A stretch of DNA of 64,000 nucleotides, taken from contig NC_087067.1 of NCBI RefSeq assembly GCF_963678635.1, positions 47,230,001 to 47,294,000 on the forward strand, given 5' to 3'. Each line of letters opens with the position of its first letter. Position 1 is the first letter of the stretch. The DNA comes from Symsagittifera roscoffensis (lineage: Eukaryota; Xenacoelomorpha; Acoela; Convolutidae). A program made the position numbers and the translations under genes. Below the pieces are notes generated by a model. It made no database searches. It had not been told where the DNA came from and worked only from the letters and a program-made list of their open reading frames with translations. This document shows positions 1 to 13,110 of this stretch, in pieces.

Positions 1-610
1 TCAGGCTCAATTTCATTTTTTCGTGGTTTGACTTTTGGTTTCTTTTTTAAGTTCAGTTCGTTTCCTTTGTAAAAAGGAAGGCAAACTCCGCTATCGAACA
101 GCAAAATTGGAAAGCTCGCGAAAAACGTGATTGACTTCTTATTTCGAAAATGGATTTTAATTTTCACATTTCCTAGCCAAATAAACAATTTAAATATTAA
201 TCCAGTTTTCTCAATTGAGTTTATTGGAAAAGTGCCTTTCATAATCGAATCAGGCGCACAGAAACATTTTAATCGATGTTGCTGTAATACCATTGGTAAC
301 AATTGATTTGATACCTTGATTAACAAGACATTAAAACGGCAAAGTTCTCGTGAGCCAGAAAAAAGTAGCTGCAATTCCTATTTTAAAGACAGGAAATAGT
401 AACACCACACTATTTTGACCTACAAAAAGAACAACCAAAGATTTTTTCAACATTTTAGGAAGCGGTGGTGCTCATCGATCAGTTAAATCTTTTATCTATT
501 ATATATTTAAACGCGGGCTTCACTATCTCGCCATGCTTAATTTCTTTGACGTTTAAATTCATTGATTATTCCACCAAGTAAGAAATAATTAACCCAATCG
601 AGGGATGCTA
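1..610. other. AT-rich non-coding sequence, no gene seen
   Basis: I see no convincing exon, RNA gene or complete repeat here. It lies upstream of the glutamate synthase exon and is probably intron. A short stretch near 190-240 resembles sequence near 38,830-38,880, so part of it may be a dispersed repeat. Confidence 0.4.
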
Positions 611-1300
611 TCAGGGCTCTCCAGGGGTTGCGAATTGGTCTTCCAAGTATGAATACCCAAGTTTACGAGGTACGACGATTTTTGTGATGTTTTCAAAAAC
701 TTAGATTTATGGAAATTTGAAGTTCACAACCTTGTAATTGGGTGTTTTCAGGTTACTCTCAAAGGTTGTAAATCTTGCCTCCAAGTGTGACTGTTCAAAC
801 GCTCTTAGTTACCCAAATATGATGTTTTTTCAAGATATTTCAAAGAACTTAGATTTAAAAAATTTTACAACATTGGAAATTCAGAACCTTTTAGCTGGGT
901 GCTTCCAAGGTATTTTCAGGGGTTGCAAATTTTTCCTCCAAATATGACTACTAAAACCTTAGTTTCCAAGGTTAGACATTTTTCAATGTGTTTCAAAATT
1001 AAAATAAATTAACTAACTTTGGAAATCCCTATCCTATAGTGGATTGTTCTCAAGTTACTCTCAATGGTTGCAAATCTTGCCTCCAAATTTGACTGCTCGG
1101 CCCCTTTTAGTCTCCGACATATGAAATTTTATGGTTTTTCATAATTTGAATAAAAAAACTTTACAAAATTTGAAATTCCAACATTGTAATTGGGTGCTTT
1201 CAGGGTACTCTCAGAGGTTGCCGATCTTGTTTCCAAGTTTGACCGCTCAAGTCATCTTAGTTTCCGAGATATGATGGTTTTTGCGTAACCAAAAGTTCGA
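611..1300. repeat. Tandem repeat, ~150-base unit, about 4.5 diverged copies
   Basis: Recurring landmarks are CTCTCAAAGGTTG, CTTGCCTCCAAG, TTAGTTTCCGAGATATGA and TTGTAATTGGGTGCTTTCAGG, starting near 611, 753, 911, 1,055 and 1,204. Copies are diverged by substitutions and small gaps. The array lies directly upstream of the splice acceptor of the glutamate synthase exon, so it is intronic. The short ORF at 738-947 falls inside it and is not considered a gene. Confidence 0.75.
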
Positions 1301-1387
1301 AGCACCGGAGGTGCGGTACACGGTGGTATAATTGATTTCTGTCGGAAAAGGTTGTCACATACAGGAAGAAGTATTCTGTCTTTTCAG

Positions 1388-4300
1388 GCAGGAGTACAAA
1401 GTGGTTCTACCAGAAGCAGGAAGGTATGCCACCGGAATCATTTTCCTAGACAGACTCGAGAGGTCCAGGAATCAATGCATGAACCACTTCAAAGAACTCA
1501 TAGCTGAATGTGATTTAAACATACTTCACATCAGACAAATGCCGACAAACAACTCATGTTTGGGGAATACTGCACGATCTGCTGAGCCGCATATTATTCA
1601 GGTGTTCCTAACTGCCCAGGATCCGACCGATGATTTCGAGAAGAATGTGTACCTACTGAGGAAGCAGGCAACGCATCAAGTTCCGGGTCCGCACAACTTG
1701 CGATTCTACATTTGCAGTTTGTCTACTTCAACAATCACTTACAAGGGTTTGTTCACGTCTTTCCAACTGTTTCAGTATTATCCAGACCTGATGAGTCCAA
1801 ATTTCAAGTCCAAACTGGCACTGGTTCACAGTCGCTTTTCAACTAATACCTTCCCTTGCTGGGAACGAGCTCATCCCCAACGTATGCTTTGTCACAATGG
1901 AGAAATAAACACACTTCGGGGAAACGTGAACAGGATGAGATCACGTGAAGGAGTAATGTTCAGTAAAAAGTACGGAATGTCTCTTCAGAAACTGTTTCCA
2001 GTTGTCGAGGCTGATGTCAGTGACTCGGGTGCATTTGACAATGTGATGGAGTTTATCCACAACACGAGTGACAGGACTCTGTATGAGTCTATTTTAATGA
2101 TGGTACCCGAGGCCTGGGAGCAGGATCCGAATATGGATCAGAAGCGAAAAGACTACTACCGGTTCAATTCCTATGTAATGGAACCCTGGGATGGACCTGC
2201 CTTGCTTGCCTTCTCGGATGGACGATACATAGGAGCTGTGTTGGATAGAAATGGCCTAAGACCTTCGCGTTTCGTTCAAACTACAGACGGCTTCTTGTAT
2301 ATGTCAAGTGAAACTGGCGTTGTAGATATAGCGCCAGAGAAGGTGGTACTGAAAGGGCGCCTGAAGCCTGGACGGTTGCTTCTTGTCGATACAGTCAAAA
2401 AGAAGTTCTTTGAGGACAGCAGCCAGAAAGCTGAAATCAAGGATGAAGTGAGTAACAGATTCCCGTATGGAGAGTGGTGTCGACATGAAATTCACATAAA
2501 CGACATTCCGCTTCCTGCTGCCGAAGTTAATGGCCATGCTAGTCACATGATGAACGGACATGTTGGATCTGAAGTCGCTATGAATGGATATGGTAGTGAT
2601 TCTGACGCTAAAGACATCATAGTCCAGCTTCTGGAAAGTGACAGACGATTGATAAGTTTCGGATACACAAATGAGATCATCAACTTGATCTTGGCACCGA
2701 TGGTCGTTAATAAGAAAGAAGCACTGGGATCCATGGGAAATGACGCGCCTCTTGCATGTCTGTCCAAGTTCAATCCTCCTATCTATGATTACTTCAAACA
2801 GCAATTTGCACAGGTTACGAACCCTCCAATTGACCCATTCCGTGAAAAAATCGTGATGTCAGCCAGATGTCCCATTGGACCAATGCAGAATCTTTTAGAA
2901 CCTTCCGAGGAATGGAGCAAGAGAATCGTTTTAGACCAACCAATTCTGACTGTAAGAGAAGTTGAAGGAATTAAAGCCCTGACTAAAAATGATTACAAAA
3001 CGGCGACAATATCAATTGTCGTTGAAGCTAATGAGTATATGCTGAAAAGAGAGTTGGATCGAATTTGTGCGGAGGCTGCAAAATTGGTACAAAGTGGTGC
3101 GACATACTTAATTTTAAGTGACGAAGGAATTGGCAAGGAAAAAGTGCCTATTAGTAGTCTTCTAGCACTAGGAGCGATCCATCAACATCTGATTCAGAAG
3201 AAGCTCAGGTCGAAAACTAGTCTGATAGTGAAAACTGGAGAAGCGAGAGAAATGCATCATTTCTGTGTCCTGATTGGATACGGAGCCGATGCAGTTTGTC
3301 CTTACGTCATCTTCGAAACTATGAATAGAATCAAAGCTGCGATCGATCCGAACCTTACTTCGGAAGATATCGAGAGGAATTTCAAATACGCTTGCGTTGT
3401 CGGGATCAACAAAGTCATGGCAAAAATGGGAATCAGTACCCTTCAAAGCTATAAAGGAGCCCAGATTTTTGAGCCTTTGGGTCTTTCTGAAGAAGTGGTG
3501 AAAAAGTGCTTCACTGGGTCTCCAACGCGTCTTGGAGGCTGTGGGTTTAAAGATTTAGCCAACGAGGCTCTCAGTCGCCACAGCATTGCTTACAATCAGT
3601 TTGGTCAATTCGGAGTTGTAAACAACATCGCAAACAACCCTGGAGTCTATCACTGGCGTAAAGGTGGCGAGAAACATCTTAACGAACCAGAGGCAGTAGC
3701 AGCGTTGCAAGAGGCTGCAAAATTAAATTCCAGAGCTGCCTACAAAAAGTACAGCGAAATCACTCAGGAAATGAATCGTTATTGCACAATCAGAGGCCAG
3801 TTTTGTCTAGTTCAGCCTATCCACGGACAGATCTCAATTGACGAAGTGGAGCCGGCTGTAAACATAGTTAAACGATTCGCAACTGGAGCTATGAGCCTTG
3901 GTAGCATCTCAGACGAGGCTCACAAAACATTGGCAGTTGCAATGAACCGAGTGGGTGGAAAGTCGAATTCAGGCGAGGGAGGCGAGATCGAAGTTCGCTT
4001 CATGGATAACGTGGACTCCTACAAATCGACCCGATCTGCAATCAAGCAGGTGGCCTCGGCTCGGTTTGGCGTCACTTCGGCTTATCTGAGTCACGCGGAT
4101 GACTTGCAAATCAAAATGGCACAAGGTGCAAAACCAGGCGAAGGCGGTGAGCTGCCGTACTATAAAGTGACAGAGGATATTGCGGAAGCAAGACACGCAA
4201 TTCCATATGTGGGGTTGATTAGTCCCCCACCGCATCACGACATCTATTCGATTGAAGACCTCGCTCAGTTGATTTACGATCTGAAATGTGCGAATCCGTA

Positions 4301-7300
4301 TGCAAGAGTGAGTGTCAAATTGGTGTCGGAGTTGGGCGTTGGAATCGTCGCAGCTGGAGTAGCGAAAGGCAAAGCAGACTTGATTACGATTTCTGGACAT
4401 GACGGAGGAACTGGGGCAAGCAGTTGGACGGGAATCAAACATGCTGGGCTACCGTGGGAAATGGGACTCTCGGAAGCCCATCAGGTGTTAGTCAGGAACG
4501 GACTCAGGTCAAGAGTGCGAGTACAGGCTGACGGACAAATCAGATCAGGGCTTGATGTCGTAATTGCTGGAATCCTAGGAGCCGATGAGTTTGGATTCTC
4601 GACTGCACCTCTGATTACTCTAGGATGCATCATGATGAGAAAATGTCATCTTAACACATGTCCTGTAGGAATTGCCACCCAAGATCCGGAGCTGAGAAAA
4701 AAGTTTGCCGGAGAACCAGAGCATTTGTTGAACTATCTTTTCCTGTTGGCCGAGGAAATACGACAAATTATGAGCACGCTGGGTGTGAAAAAGTTTGATG
4801 ACCTGATTGGTCAAACGAAGTTTCTTGGAATCAAGCAGCCGTTAACCGATAAAGCCAGAACCCTGGACTATCACAGTATCTTGCATCGAGCGTCTGATGA
4901 CCAAACTGAGATGGTAGGTGGGTGTGTAAAGCAAGAGTTCAATCTAGAAAATCGTCTGGATTACCAGATCTACAAGCAAGTGCTTCCAGTCATCGAAGGT
5001 CATCAGAATCGAATGGAGGTTCAATACGAAATCAAAAATGTTGACAGGGCCTTTGGAGCTTCATTGAGTTACTTCATTTCTAGAAAGTACGGGGAAGCTG
5101 GTTTACCGGAGCATTTTGGAGTTGATATTAAACTGAAAGGATCAGCTGGTCAAGCTTTTGGTTCCTTCTTGGCAAAAGGGGTGCACCTTGAGCTGGAAGG
5201 CGATTCCAATGACTACGTGGGTAAAGGACTCTCGGGTGGCGAGATTGTAATATTCCCTCCAAAGGAAAGTATATTCAAATCGGACGGATCAATCATCGTG
5301 GGAAACGTTTGCTTATATGGGGCAACTGATGGGAAAGCTTTCTTCAGAGGACAAGCCTGTGAGCGGTTTTGTGTCAGAAACTCAGGAGCAATCGCTGTTT
5401 GCGAGGGCTGTGGAGATCACGGGTGTGAATACATGACTGGCGGTATAGCAATCATATTAGGAAGACCTGGGCGTAATTTCGCTGCTGGAATGTCAGGAGG
5501 ATTTGCTTTCGTATATGACGAGGATCGTGTCTTTTCTTCTTTGTGCAACACGGAGACAGTCGATTTGGAGGCACTCAACTTAAACGAAGATCTCGATCTG
5601 GTTCATGGTCTATTGAAGGAGTTCAAAGAAAAGACTGGATCGGTGGTGGCTTCTGAGATCTTAGCGTCGTGGCCCGAATCCTGCAAAGACTTCCACAAAG
5701 TTTTCCCAAAAGAGTACAAACGTGCGCTCCGAGATATCGAAATAAAGAGACAACAGGAGGCTGTAAAAGTTCTTGAAGTGAAGTCGGGAAATGGCGACGT
5801 TAAAACATCTCCGAGCAAGGAGAAATCCTCTTTAGATATTGAAGACATCATTCAAAATCCTAAATTAGCTAAGAAGCTAAACAAAACTAAAGGTTTCATG
5901 TTGTACAAAAGAGTGGACAAGAATTACCGAGACGTGAAAGATAGAATGAAAGACTTCGGAGAGATTCAGGATCACAAGTTTGTGAAAGATACTATCAAGT
6001 ATCAAGCAGCGAGATGCATGGACTGCGGAGTCCCATTTTGTCAGTCCGAGAGCGGATGTCCCCTGGGTAACATCATTCCGACTTGGAACAACCTGGTCTT
6101 CCAAGGCAACTGGAAAGAAGCTTATCTGCAGTTAGCACAAACCAACAACTTCCCAGAATTCACTGGGCGTGTCTGCCCTGCTCCCTGCGAAGGTGCATGT
6201 GTGCTTGGAATCAATGCTCCTCCAGTTAACATCAAAAACATTGAGAATACAATAATTGAGACTGCTTTTGAAAAAGGCTTCGTCAAACCTCAGCAGATCC
6301 CATTCCGAACTGGACACAGAGTTGCCATCATCGGCAGTGGCCCAGCAGGTCTGGCAGCTGCCGCCCAGTTGAACAGCGCTGGTCACTGGGTGTTCGTTTT
6401 CGAACGCAATGACAAAGCGGGCGGACTTTTAAGATACGGGATCCCAAATATGAAACTGGACAAGAAAATTCTCGACAGAAGAATTGATCTGATGAAAGAC
6501 GAAGGTATTACGTTTATAACCAACACAGAAATCGGTAAAGATGTCCCAGCGAAGAGTTTGATGAATGATTACGATGCTGTGCTTCTAACAGTAGGAGCAA
6601 CTTGGCCACGAGGTCTTAACATCCCAGGAAGCAATGCTAATGGGATCCATTTCGCAATGAGTTTCCTGGAAACGTGGCAGAAACACCAAGGCAAAGGAAA
6701 GGACGATATTCTAAAGTTACTGGCTGCAAACAAAGACGTCATCATCATCGGTGGCGGGGATACTGGAAATGATTGTATTGGTACCTCGCTAAGGCAAGGG
6801 GCCAAGTCTATCACAAATTTCGAAATCTTACCGGAATCACCCGAATCCAGAGCAGACGATAATCCCTGGCCGCAATGGCCGAGAATATTCCGAACTGATT
6901 ACGGTCATGCTGAGGTCAAAGCTAAGTTCAAAAACGACCCGAGGCAATATTGCATTTTGAGCAAAAACTTCACTGCTGATGAAAATAACAACCTGACTGG
7001 AGTTGATACGGTGAAAGTGAAGTGGACGAAGGATAACAGTGGAAGATTTACCATGAGCGAGATTCCGGGAAGTGAAGCTCACTTCAAAGCAGACATGGTG
7101 CTCCTCGCGATGGGGTTCCTGGGTCCGGAGAAGACGATAGCCTCTGAACTGAAACTCAATTTGGACAACAGAGGCAATGTCAAGTGCGGAGGCGACGGAC
7201 CTAAGAAGTACACAACGTCTATCAACCGAGTGTTCGCGGCCGGAGATTGCAGACGAGGCCAGAGTCTGGTTGTGTGGGCTATCAATGAAGGTCGTCAAGC

Positions 7301-7370
7301 TGCAAGGGAGATTGACATTTTCCTAATGGGAAAAACCACACTGCCGGTGACTGGAGGAATCTCAATGTGA
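1388..7370 (+). CDS. Glutamate synthase (GOGAT), last giant exon, 5'-partial
   Basis: This exon encodes about 1,993 residues of NAD(P)H-dependent glutamate synthase, which makes two glutamates from glutamine and 2-oxoglutarate. The exon is taken to begin after TTCTGTCTTTTCAG (1,387); homology begins there, and the ATG at 1,332 is intronic. Domain order, numbered from 1,332, is: the rest of the class-II amidotransferase (HSRFSTNTFP and HNGEINTLRGN near 165-200), central domain (~480), FMN/synthase domain (GAMSLGS near 850, SGHDGGTGAS near 1,020), the 3Fe-4S cysteines CIMMRKCHLNTC (~1,095), the GXGXG domain (~1,300-1,400), then the fused beta part with cysteine pairs near 1,557-1,610, an FAD fold (AIIGSGPAGLAAA, ~1,662) and an NAD(P) fold (IIGGGDTGNDC, ~1,801). 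The N-terminal catalytic Cys is not encoded here and must lie in an upstream exon. It is a single-chain alpha-beta fusion as in other eukaryotes. The frame is intact to TGA. Confidence 0.95.
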
Positions 7371-9050
7371 TTGACAAAACTGTTCAAAAGACATTTAGCA
7401 AGCTTTAAAATATATAAAAATAAATCAACGGTAACTGAAATATTTGATAATGCCTCTTTGTTTGGCTGCTTTCACTTCCAACCAAGTCTCTGCAACATTT
7501 TGAATCCTTTGCAATGCTCATATGCTGTTAATTTGAGTTGTTCGTACGGTAACTTTGTATCTGAAGCTAGATTACGGTAATTTGTATCTGAAGCTAGATT
7601 AGCTGTATATATCTTCTGTCTTTGTAGCACTGTTGAACATCTTAGATCTCACTCGCAGTTTTCAATCGCAATCTGAATTCGTGTTTTGATTTGTAATCAT
7701 CATCAATCACGCGAAAATCAACTTTTCCATCATGAAGTGACCTCAGATGCCGCCACTTTAGATAGATACTTCCAAGCTAGTTTAATGTCCATAGTGCCGA
7801 TATTCTTTGTAGAGTACACTCTTTCTTGACGTTGACGTTTATTCCCCGATATAGCTTTTCTTTTAAAATTAAATAAGTGCTAAATATGATGCAGATTTCA
7901 AATATGAATTGCCAATAACCAAATAGCTATTACTATTCAAGTTAAATATTTAACTTATATTGTGTCCTATATTGCTGTAAATGGATAAGTTGAAAAAAAT
8001 TAAGTCGAGCAAAATGTGATTTTCAAAAATTTTTCGAAAATTTTGCCGAACTTTTTTTAGGTCGACCAAATTGATTTTCAGAAGAAAAGCTCCCAGAACA
8101 CTATAAAGACCCAATTTTGACCAAGGTAATTTTTTGTTCTTTTTAAAGTCCAATTGTTTTTCCGATTACTAAATGGATGTTAACGCGATAATGTGCGATG
8201 CTCTTATTTTAAAATGACTCAATCTGTGAAAAGAAAAGCACTCAATGGCCCTGTTTTTTTTTTCATTTTGGCTTTTCTTATCCATGGAGTATGATTGATT
8301 CAGGATTTTCTGTAGTAACCACAAGGTTTCTTGTTCATTAACGCTTTAAACTATCGTTTGGTTGCGTTGACTTGATCCAAACAAAATTCAAACGCATGGC
8401 TTTGACAGTCGAACAGTATTCTTTTAAATAGATGTTCCAAAGTTTATGATGCTATCTATTAATTAACATTATAAATTTAATTTGCCGAAATATTTCATTG
8501 ATAATCAATTGTAGCTCTGATATAATAAAAGGTTCTTTGTATGCCAGTCCGTTTTTGCCATGGTTAAGGAGCTTATTGTTTCAAACCAACCGGACGCAAT
8601 AAGTTGAGACTATTGGAATCGGAGAAAAAAGGCAGACAATCCAAGTTGTCCGTTTCTTCGCGACGAAACGCTGGAGAAATTTATTGCTAAACATTAGTTT
8701 TATCAAAAGTATCTAAATATCTAAAGTTTCTCCCTCTCATACCGATACAAAAAATGAGACCGTATTTGCAAGCTAAGCCTAGAAAAGAGTTTTTGTTTCA
8801 GTCTGATTCGTTAACGGATTTCGGTCGTTAAGTTTTTATTGTTCTTCAGAATTTTTTTTTCACGCACAACTTTGCCCTATCGTGTTGATTTGTTTACTCA
8901 CTATTATTTTTTGCAATTTCCTTGAGTTCATTGAGCTTTTTCTAATTGCCTGTTTGTAAATTTTGTTTAAACGAATTTGCAATGCAAAATATGAAATGAA
9001 CTTTTTGAACATCTATCTACAAACATGACTGGCTGTATCAGACCGAAGAC
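7371..9050. other. 3' flank of GOGAT and intergenic sequence
   Basis: AATAAA occurs at about 7,420, within 55 bases of the stop, and is a plausible polyadenylation signal. A direct duplication, TAATTTGTATCTGAAGCTAG and relatives, occurs near 7,550-7,600. A hAT-like MITE fragment lies at 7,985-8,130. No other gene is seen. Confidence 0.5.
7985..8130 (-). mobile_element. hAT-like MITE fragment
   Basis: The stretch includes AGGTCGACCAAATTGATTTT and CCCAGAACACTATAAAGACC, which recur at 18,115-18,255 and, in reverse, inside the complete copies at 15,870-16,172 and 47,765-48,464. Terminal repeats are missing, so this is an internal fragment. Confidence 0.55.
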
Positions 9051-9124
9051 CGGTATGCTTGAGGTGCCAAAAATCCATTGCTGGCTGATATATTCCGATT
9101 GTCTGCGAAAACTGAAAGACTAAC

Positions 9125-10030
9125 AAGGATAGCCTGTTGCTGTTCAAGTAGCACAGAATGTTCCGATCATATTCATATAAAAACTTTAAGTGTCGTTTTT
9201 AGCGGGCAGTGTGATTCGAGAACTTTACGTTCGCGTAGAGAATTAATGAATTTAGAATTATCGGCTTTTTTTTCAAAAAATGAATACTTAACAAAAAAAA
9301 ATATTTTTTGTAGCATAGTAATATATATATATTTTTTGAAAGTCTTCATTGTCAAACAATCGCTGAAAAAAAAACTACCAAACTGATTTTCTTTAAAGTA
9401 AAATTAGTGTTATCAGCGTAAAACTATTTTAAAAAATCGTTAATTTCCATATTACGAACATTACTCGAACGCGTTTTTTGCTCAAAATTGAACTAAAAAT
9501 CAAAATTTAAACAGGTTTTTCGCATCAGAGGGAGAATTTTCTGAAAATTTTTAAGTGTCATTTGAATCACGACTGAAAGGGCTTTAGTATGATCTTTTAC
9601 TCAATTCTCTCTGCTCATTATTCATGGCAGCTGATTTTGGCGGAAAAATAAAGAAAACTAAAACACGCGAATATTAGGTTCCTCCCCATTTTCAATGGTC
9701 GGAACAATAAGCCATTTAGTAATAGTACAGGCTACATTCAGTTGCAAAGACAAGCATCGTTCAACAAAATCACTGCCCAAAATGTCAGGAAAACATATAG
9801 AAGCGATCGATCCATCAAAAATTGTAGTCGGTTGATGTGCCAGTTGCACCGAATGTTCCGACCACATCCATAAAAAATGCAAACAGTTTTCCGGAGTAAA
9901 ACTAGTTTTGTCAGAATTGATGAACGTAGTGGTAATCATGAACGTAGTAGATGAACGTTTTTAGTACCTGATTTTACCTGGAAAACTAGTAAAAAAACAG
10001 TTAGCCGGTTGCTGTGCAGGAAGAGTTTTT
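9125..10030. repeat. Hairpin-family repeats, class B (three motif copies)
   Basis: The conserved core is a short hairpin (GCTGTGC...GCACAG type) flanked by the GAATGTTCCGA motif. Copies sit at 9,132-9,170, 9,831-9,870 and 10,003-10,025. A further end-like block at 9,660-9,710 (GGTTCCTCCCCATTTTCAAT) matches 49,905-49,945. The minus-strand ORF at 9,658-9,939 lies inside this repeat and I do not call it a gene. Confidence 0.55.
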
Positions 10031-10050
10031 TTAAGTTTGTTAAAAAAAAA

Positions 10051-10823
10051 TTGTTTGATGAACCGTTTAGGCTGCCCAATATTGGGTTGCGTTTTATAAA
10101 ATGAGAAAAAACTCAGCATTTGGGCTTTTTATTGCAATACGGGCCGAGGTTTAGTTTTAGGATTGGGCAATTTTTTGTCAAGGGTAGGACCAAATTGCGA
10201 GCTGTTATGATACTTACAGAAAATCATCTTGAAATTTTTTCATTATTACGAAGCCAAATTGTACTCTGAATAGGCACACAATTTGGTGCCTGTAAATTTG
10301 CCTGTTTTTGAAGCTTTTTTAAGCAAAAACGGTGTTTGAGCTATTATTCATGGAACCCAAAACAGCAAAGAAGATTAAAAAAATAAAGTTGCAGATTCCG
10401 TGACAAATCTGTTTTCAGCCTATTGCGGAATCCGATTACAAATCACAAAATACACAACTTGACCTCGTAATGATTCTTCAATAAAAATATGAGGCTGTTT
10501 TTTCCTGAAGCAATATTAAAAACCTATGTAGATCAAACATGAAGCATAGAAAGTACCAAAGACAGGCTCAAGTACCATACAAAGTCAAAGTATACAACAA
10601 CTAAAAGGGTCCCATCTTCTTTGGCAGGAGTACATCAGCGGTTCTCCGTGAGGAAATAAATAATTCGCATGTTAGTACTACCCCTTGAAAATGTCTAGTC
10701 TTTATATCAAATCTTGGCCATTGTAGCAGCAATGAGAAAAACGTGCTTCCTCAATTAAAGTTTTTACAATACCTTAAAAAAACGAAATGATTATTGGGCA
10801 TCCTAAACTTTTCATCAAACAGG
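10051..10823. mobile_element. Inverted-repeat MITE, ~770 bases
   Basis: The left end, starting TTGTTTGATGAACCGTTTAG, and the right end at 10,793-10,823 are inverted copies of each other, matching at about 27 of 31 positions (both contain TTTAGG.TGCCCAATA). The interior holds no ORF, so this looks like a non-autonomous DNA transposon. I could not identify the superfamily or a target-site duplication. Confidence 0.6.
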
Positions 10824-12339
10824 TCCTTTTTATTTTAACATCACTACAATTCTTAAGGAAAGAGAACTACCTACAAAAAAACTGTTACTGAGTTGAATTC
10901 GGCCCTGGTTGCAAAAATTGCATCAAAAAAGATCTAATGGTATCCTCCGAGTCGCACAAAGCTCAAGAATAAAAGCTGAACCTTAAATTAGAAAAGTCAA
11001 AATGTTGTTTGTGGCGGACAAAAATTCTCACTTTATTAACTGTGCTGGATTGTCTGAAAATGATCTAATTCTATGTTCTCGATTTAAATAATGAACTATG
11101 TTTGACGATGCTCCCTTGTGTTTTTGTCAAAGTTCGGTGCCAAATTACAGAGAACAATTGATGACGAACGATCAATTGCATTTATAATCCGTATTTTGAT
11201 TCCATTTCCTCAAAACCTGTCTGATTTTTATTCTTTCGTGATATTTGATCTAGCAAGCTGTTTTTGACGCACCAATGGTTTTATTGATGGTCTTTTTGGC
11301 TAACATAACATTAAGATTGAGCTTACTTCACGCTCAAAAAATGTACAAGGGGATATTTCCTGAGCAACGGTGACGCTTCCTAGATTATAGAGGGAAAAGT
11401 CCGAGATTTGCTCTAATTCTATCTCTTTTCTACCTTCAGAATACATTTGGCTGCTAATGCACACTATTAGCTAGATTCAAAAGCAATTCCATTCTTTTTC
11501 GATAGTATTTTCCCTGATTTGGTATCCATCCCTGGCGAACTAAAGGTAAAGTGCAATTTGTACCTTTACTTTTATTTCAGGGGCTTGAGATTTAAATGCG
11601 TGGGCTAATTTAGTGTCATGTGCTGATTTCATTTGGGTCTAGTAGCCTTCCAAGTTCACCGTTTTAATAATTTCATGCTGATGAAATTCATTTTTTGGCG
11701 ATTTGATTATTCTTTTTGTCGCCACAACCAGGAGCGGATCTAGGTTTAAGAATTTTAAACGAATTTTTTTTAAACAACATGCGAAAATATACCAAAAATT
11801 GATTTTTTTTCGGCATGCGCTCCTCAAAAATTGTATAGATTGGCGCCACAGTCGCCGATAGAAACATTTTAGGATCGGTCGGTCGAAATTGGATTTCGTG
11901 AATTAGAACCAAAGATGCCGAATCTGTAATTCAGTTTTTGGTCACTTCCGTTTTCTGTGAATAGTGTCTATAAACAATTGTAATTATAAATTAGGGAGAA
12001 ACAATATATTAGTTATATTTAATAAATTAAAGTGAAATCTTATAATTACATCACAACATCAAGCGCGAGCATTACTGCTCTTAAAATGATGCGCCAATTA
12101 CTTCCTTTTCTTGACGAACCCACTTTTATGGAGAACTTTTAGTCTGAAAGTTGCACATTACAGTCATTTCACAATTTCAAAAACTAATGTGGGTATAAGT
12201 GCTGCATGAGACTAAATTCAACAGAACCTTTAAACCAATTCTAGAAAAAAAAGAAGACCCGAAAAATTCTAGAAGAAATTTTCCGCTCAATAGTGCTTAT
12301 GTTTCGAGAAGTAGTCGATGAAAAAAAACCGTACACCGT
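10824..12339. other. Intergenic, no gene seen; MITE fragment at 11,725-11,900
   Basis: The stretch CAGGAGCGGATCTAGG at about 11,728 followed by TTGGCGCCACAGTCGCCGAT resembles the hAT-like family, notably the copy at 31,936-32,315. The overlapping minus-strand ORFs at 11,639-11,912 fall inside it. The rest is featureless. Confidence 0.45.
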
Positions 12340-12660
12340 TTTGATATGTTTTTTTGCGCTTTTTTACTGAGAACTCTAACATTATTTGTTTTTCGTTGGA
12401 ATTCAGAAAAATCATGTCGCAAAAATGGTTTCTAAAATCTGCATTTTATGTGGATTCCAGATAAATTCTAGCTAGCTAGAGTCCCATTTTCTATTTTAGT
12501 TCCTAGTGTTCAATTCACCAGCGGACTTATTTATGAGGGAGGGTGTTTGGAAGCTTCTTTCCCCCCCCCCCTCTCAGGGATTCGACCCCCTGCCGACCCA
12601 AAGGTTCCCACCTTATACTATTTTTTTGCCTCTGAATTCCATAATAAATTATACTAAACC

Positions 12661-13110
12661 TGCTCGTATCAGGACAAAGCCCTGAATGTTGCGACTGCCT
12701 TAAAAATTCTATGAAGCAGTGTTCGTTTTATAACAATTGATGAATTTTTCAAAAAAAAAGTTTTTTTTTTAATTTAGTTTTTTAATAATCAAGACATATA
12801 AAGTACAAAGTAACAGATTTTGCTCCTAGTAACATAGAAATTATGGCAAATAGCCTGCTTTAACCAATTTGGAACGATTTTTAAGACCAATTATATCCCC
12901 GTTTACTCATTAAAAGCGTGAAATAAATCGCGCGTTAATTGTCCCGAAATGGCAGTTTTAAACCCCCGTAACTTTACAAAAAATGATCACAGGTAAAATA
13001 TTTTCTAATTTTGAGCTCAGAACGTTGATACTTTTCAGATGTGAGAAGAAAAAAAACAAGACTGCTCGTAGAAGTACAAAGCATCCCTGAGCGTTCCAAC
13101 TGCCCATTAA
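12661..13110. repeat. Hairpin-family repeat, class A copy
   Basis: It begins with TGCTCGTATCAGGACAAAGC, the reverse complement of the ends at 29,062-29,090 and 30,073-30,105. Its body (TTATGGCAAATAGCCTGCTT, GCGCGTTAATTGTCC, AATGATCACAGGT) matches the bodies at 28,650-28,960 and 29,460-29,790 in reverse orientation. A second such end lies at 13,059-13,110. Confidence 0.65.

Noticed and set aside
611-1300. CRISPR array
   Set aside because: The repeats are ~150 bases, diverged, without short conserved repeats and unique spacers, in an animal intron.
2304-7298. Minus-strand frames opposite glutamate synthase
   Set aside because: They are antisense shadows of a conserved coding exon.
9658-9939. 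93-codon minus-strand ORF
   Set aside because: It overlaps the hairpin-family repeat at both ends and has no family signature.
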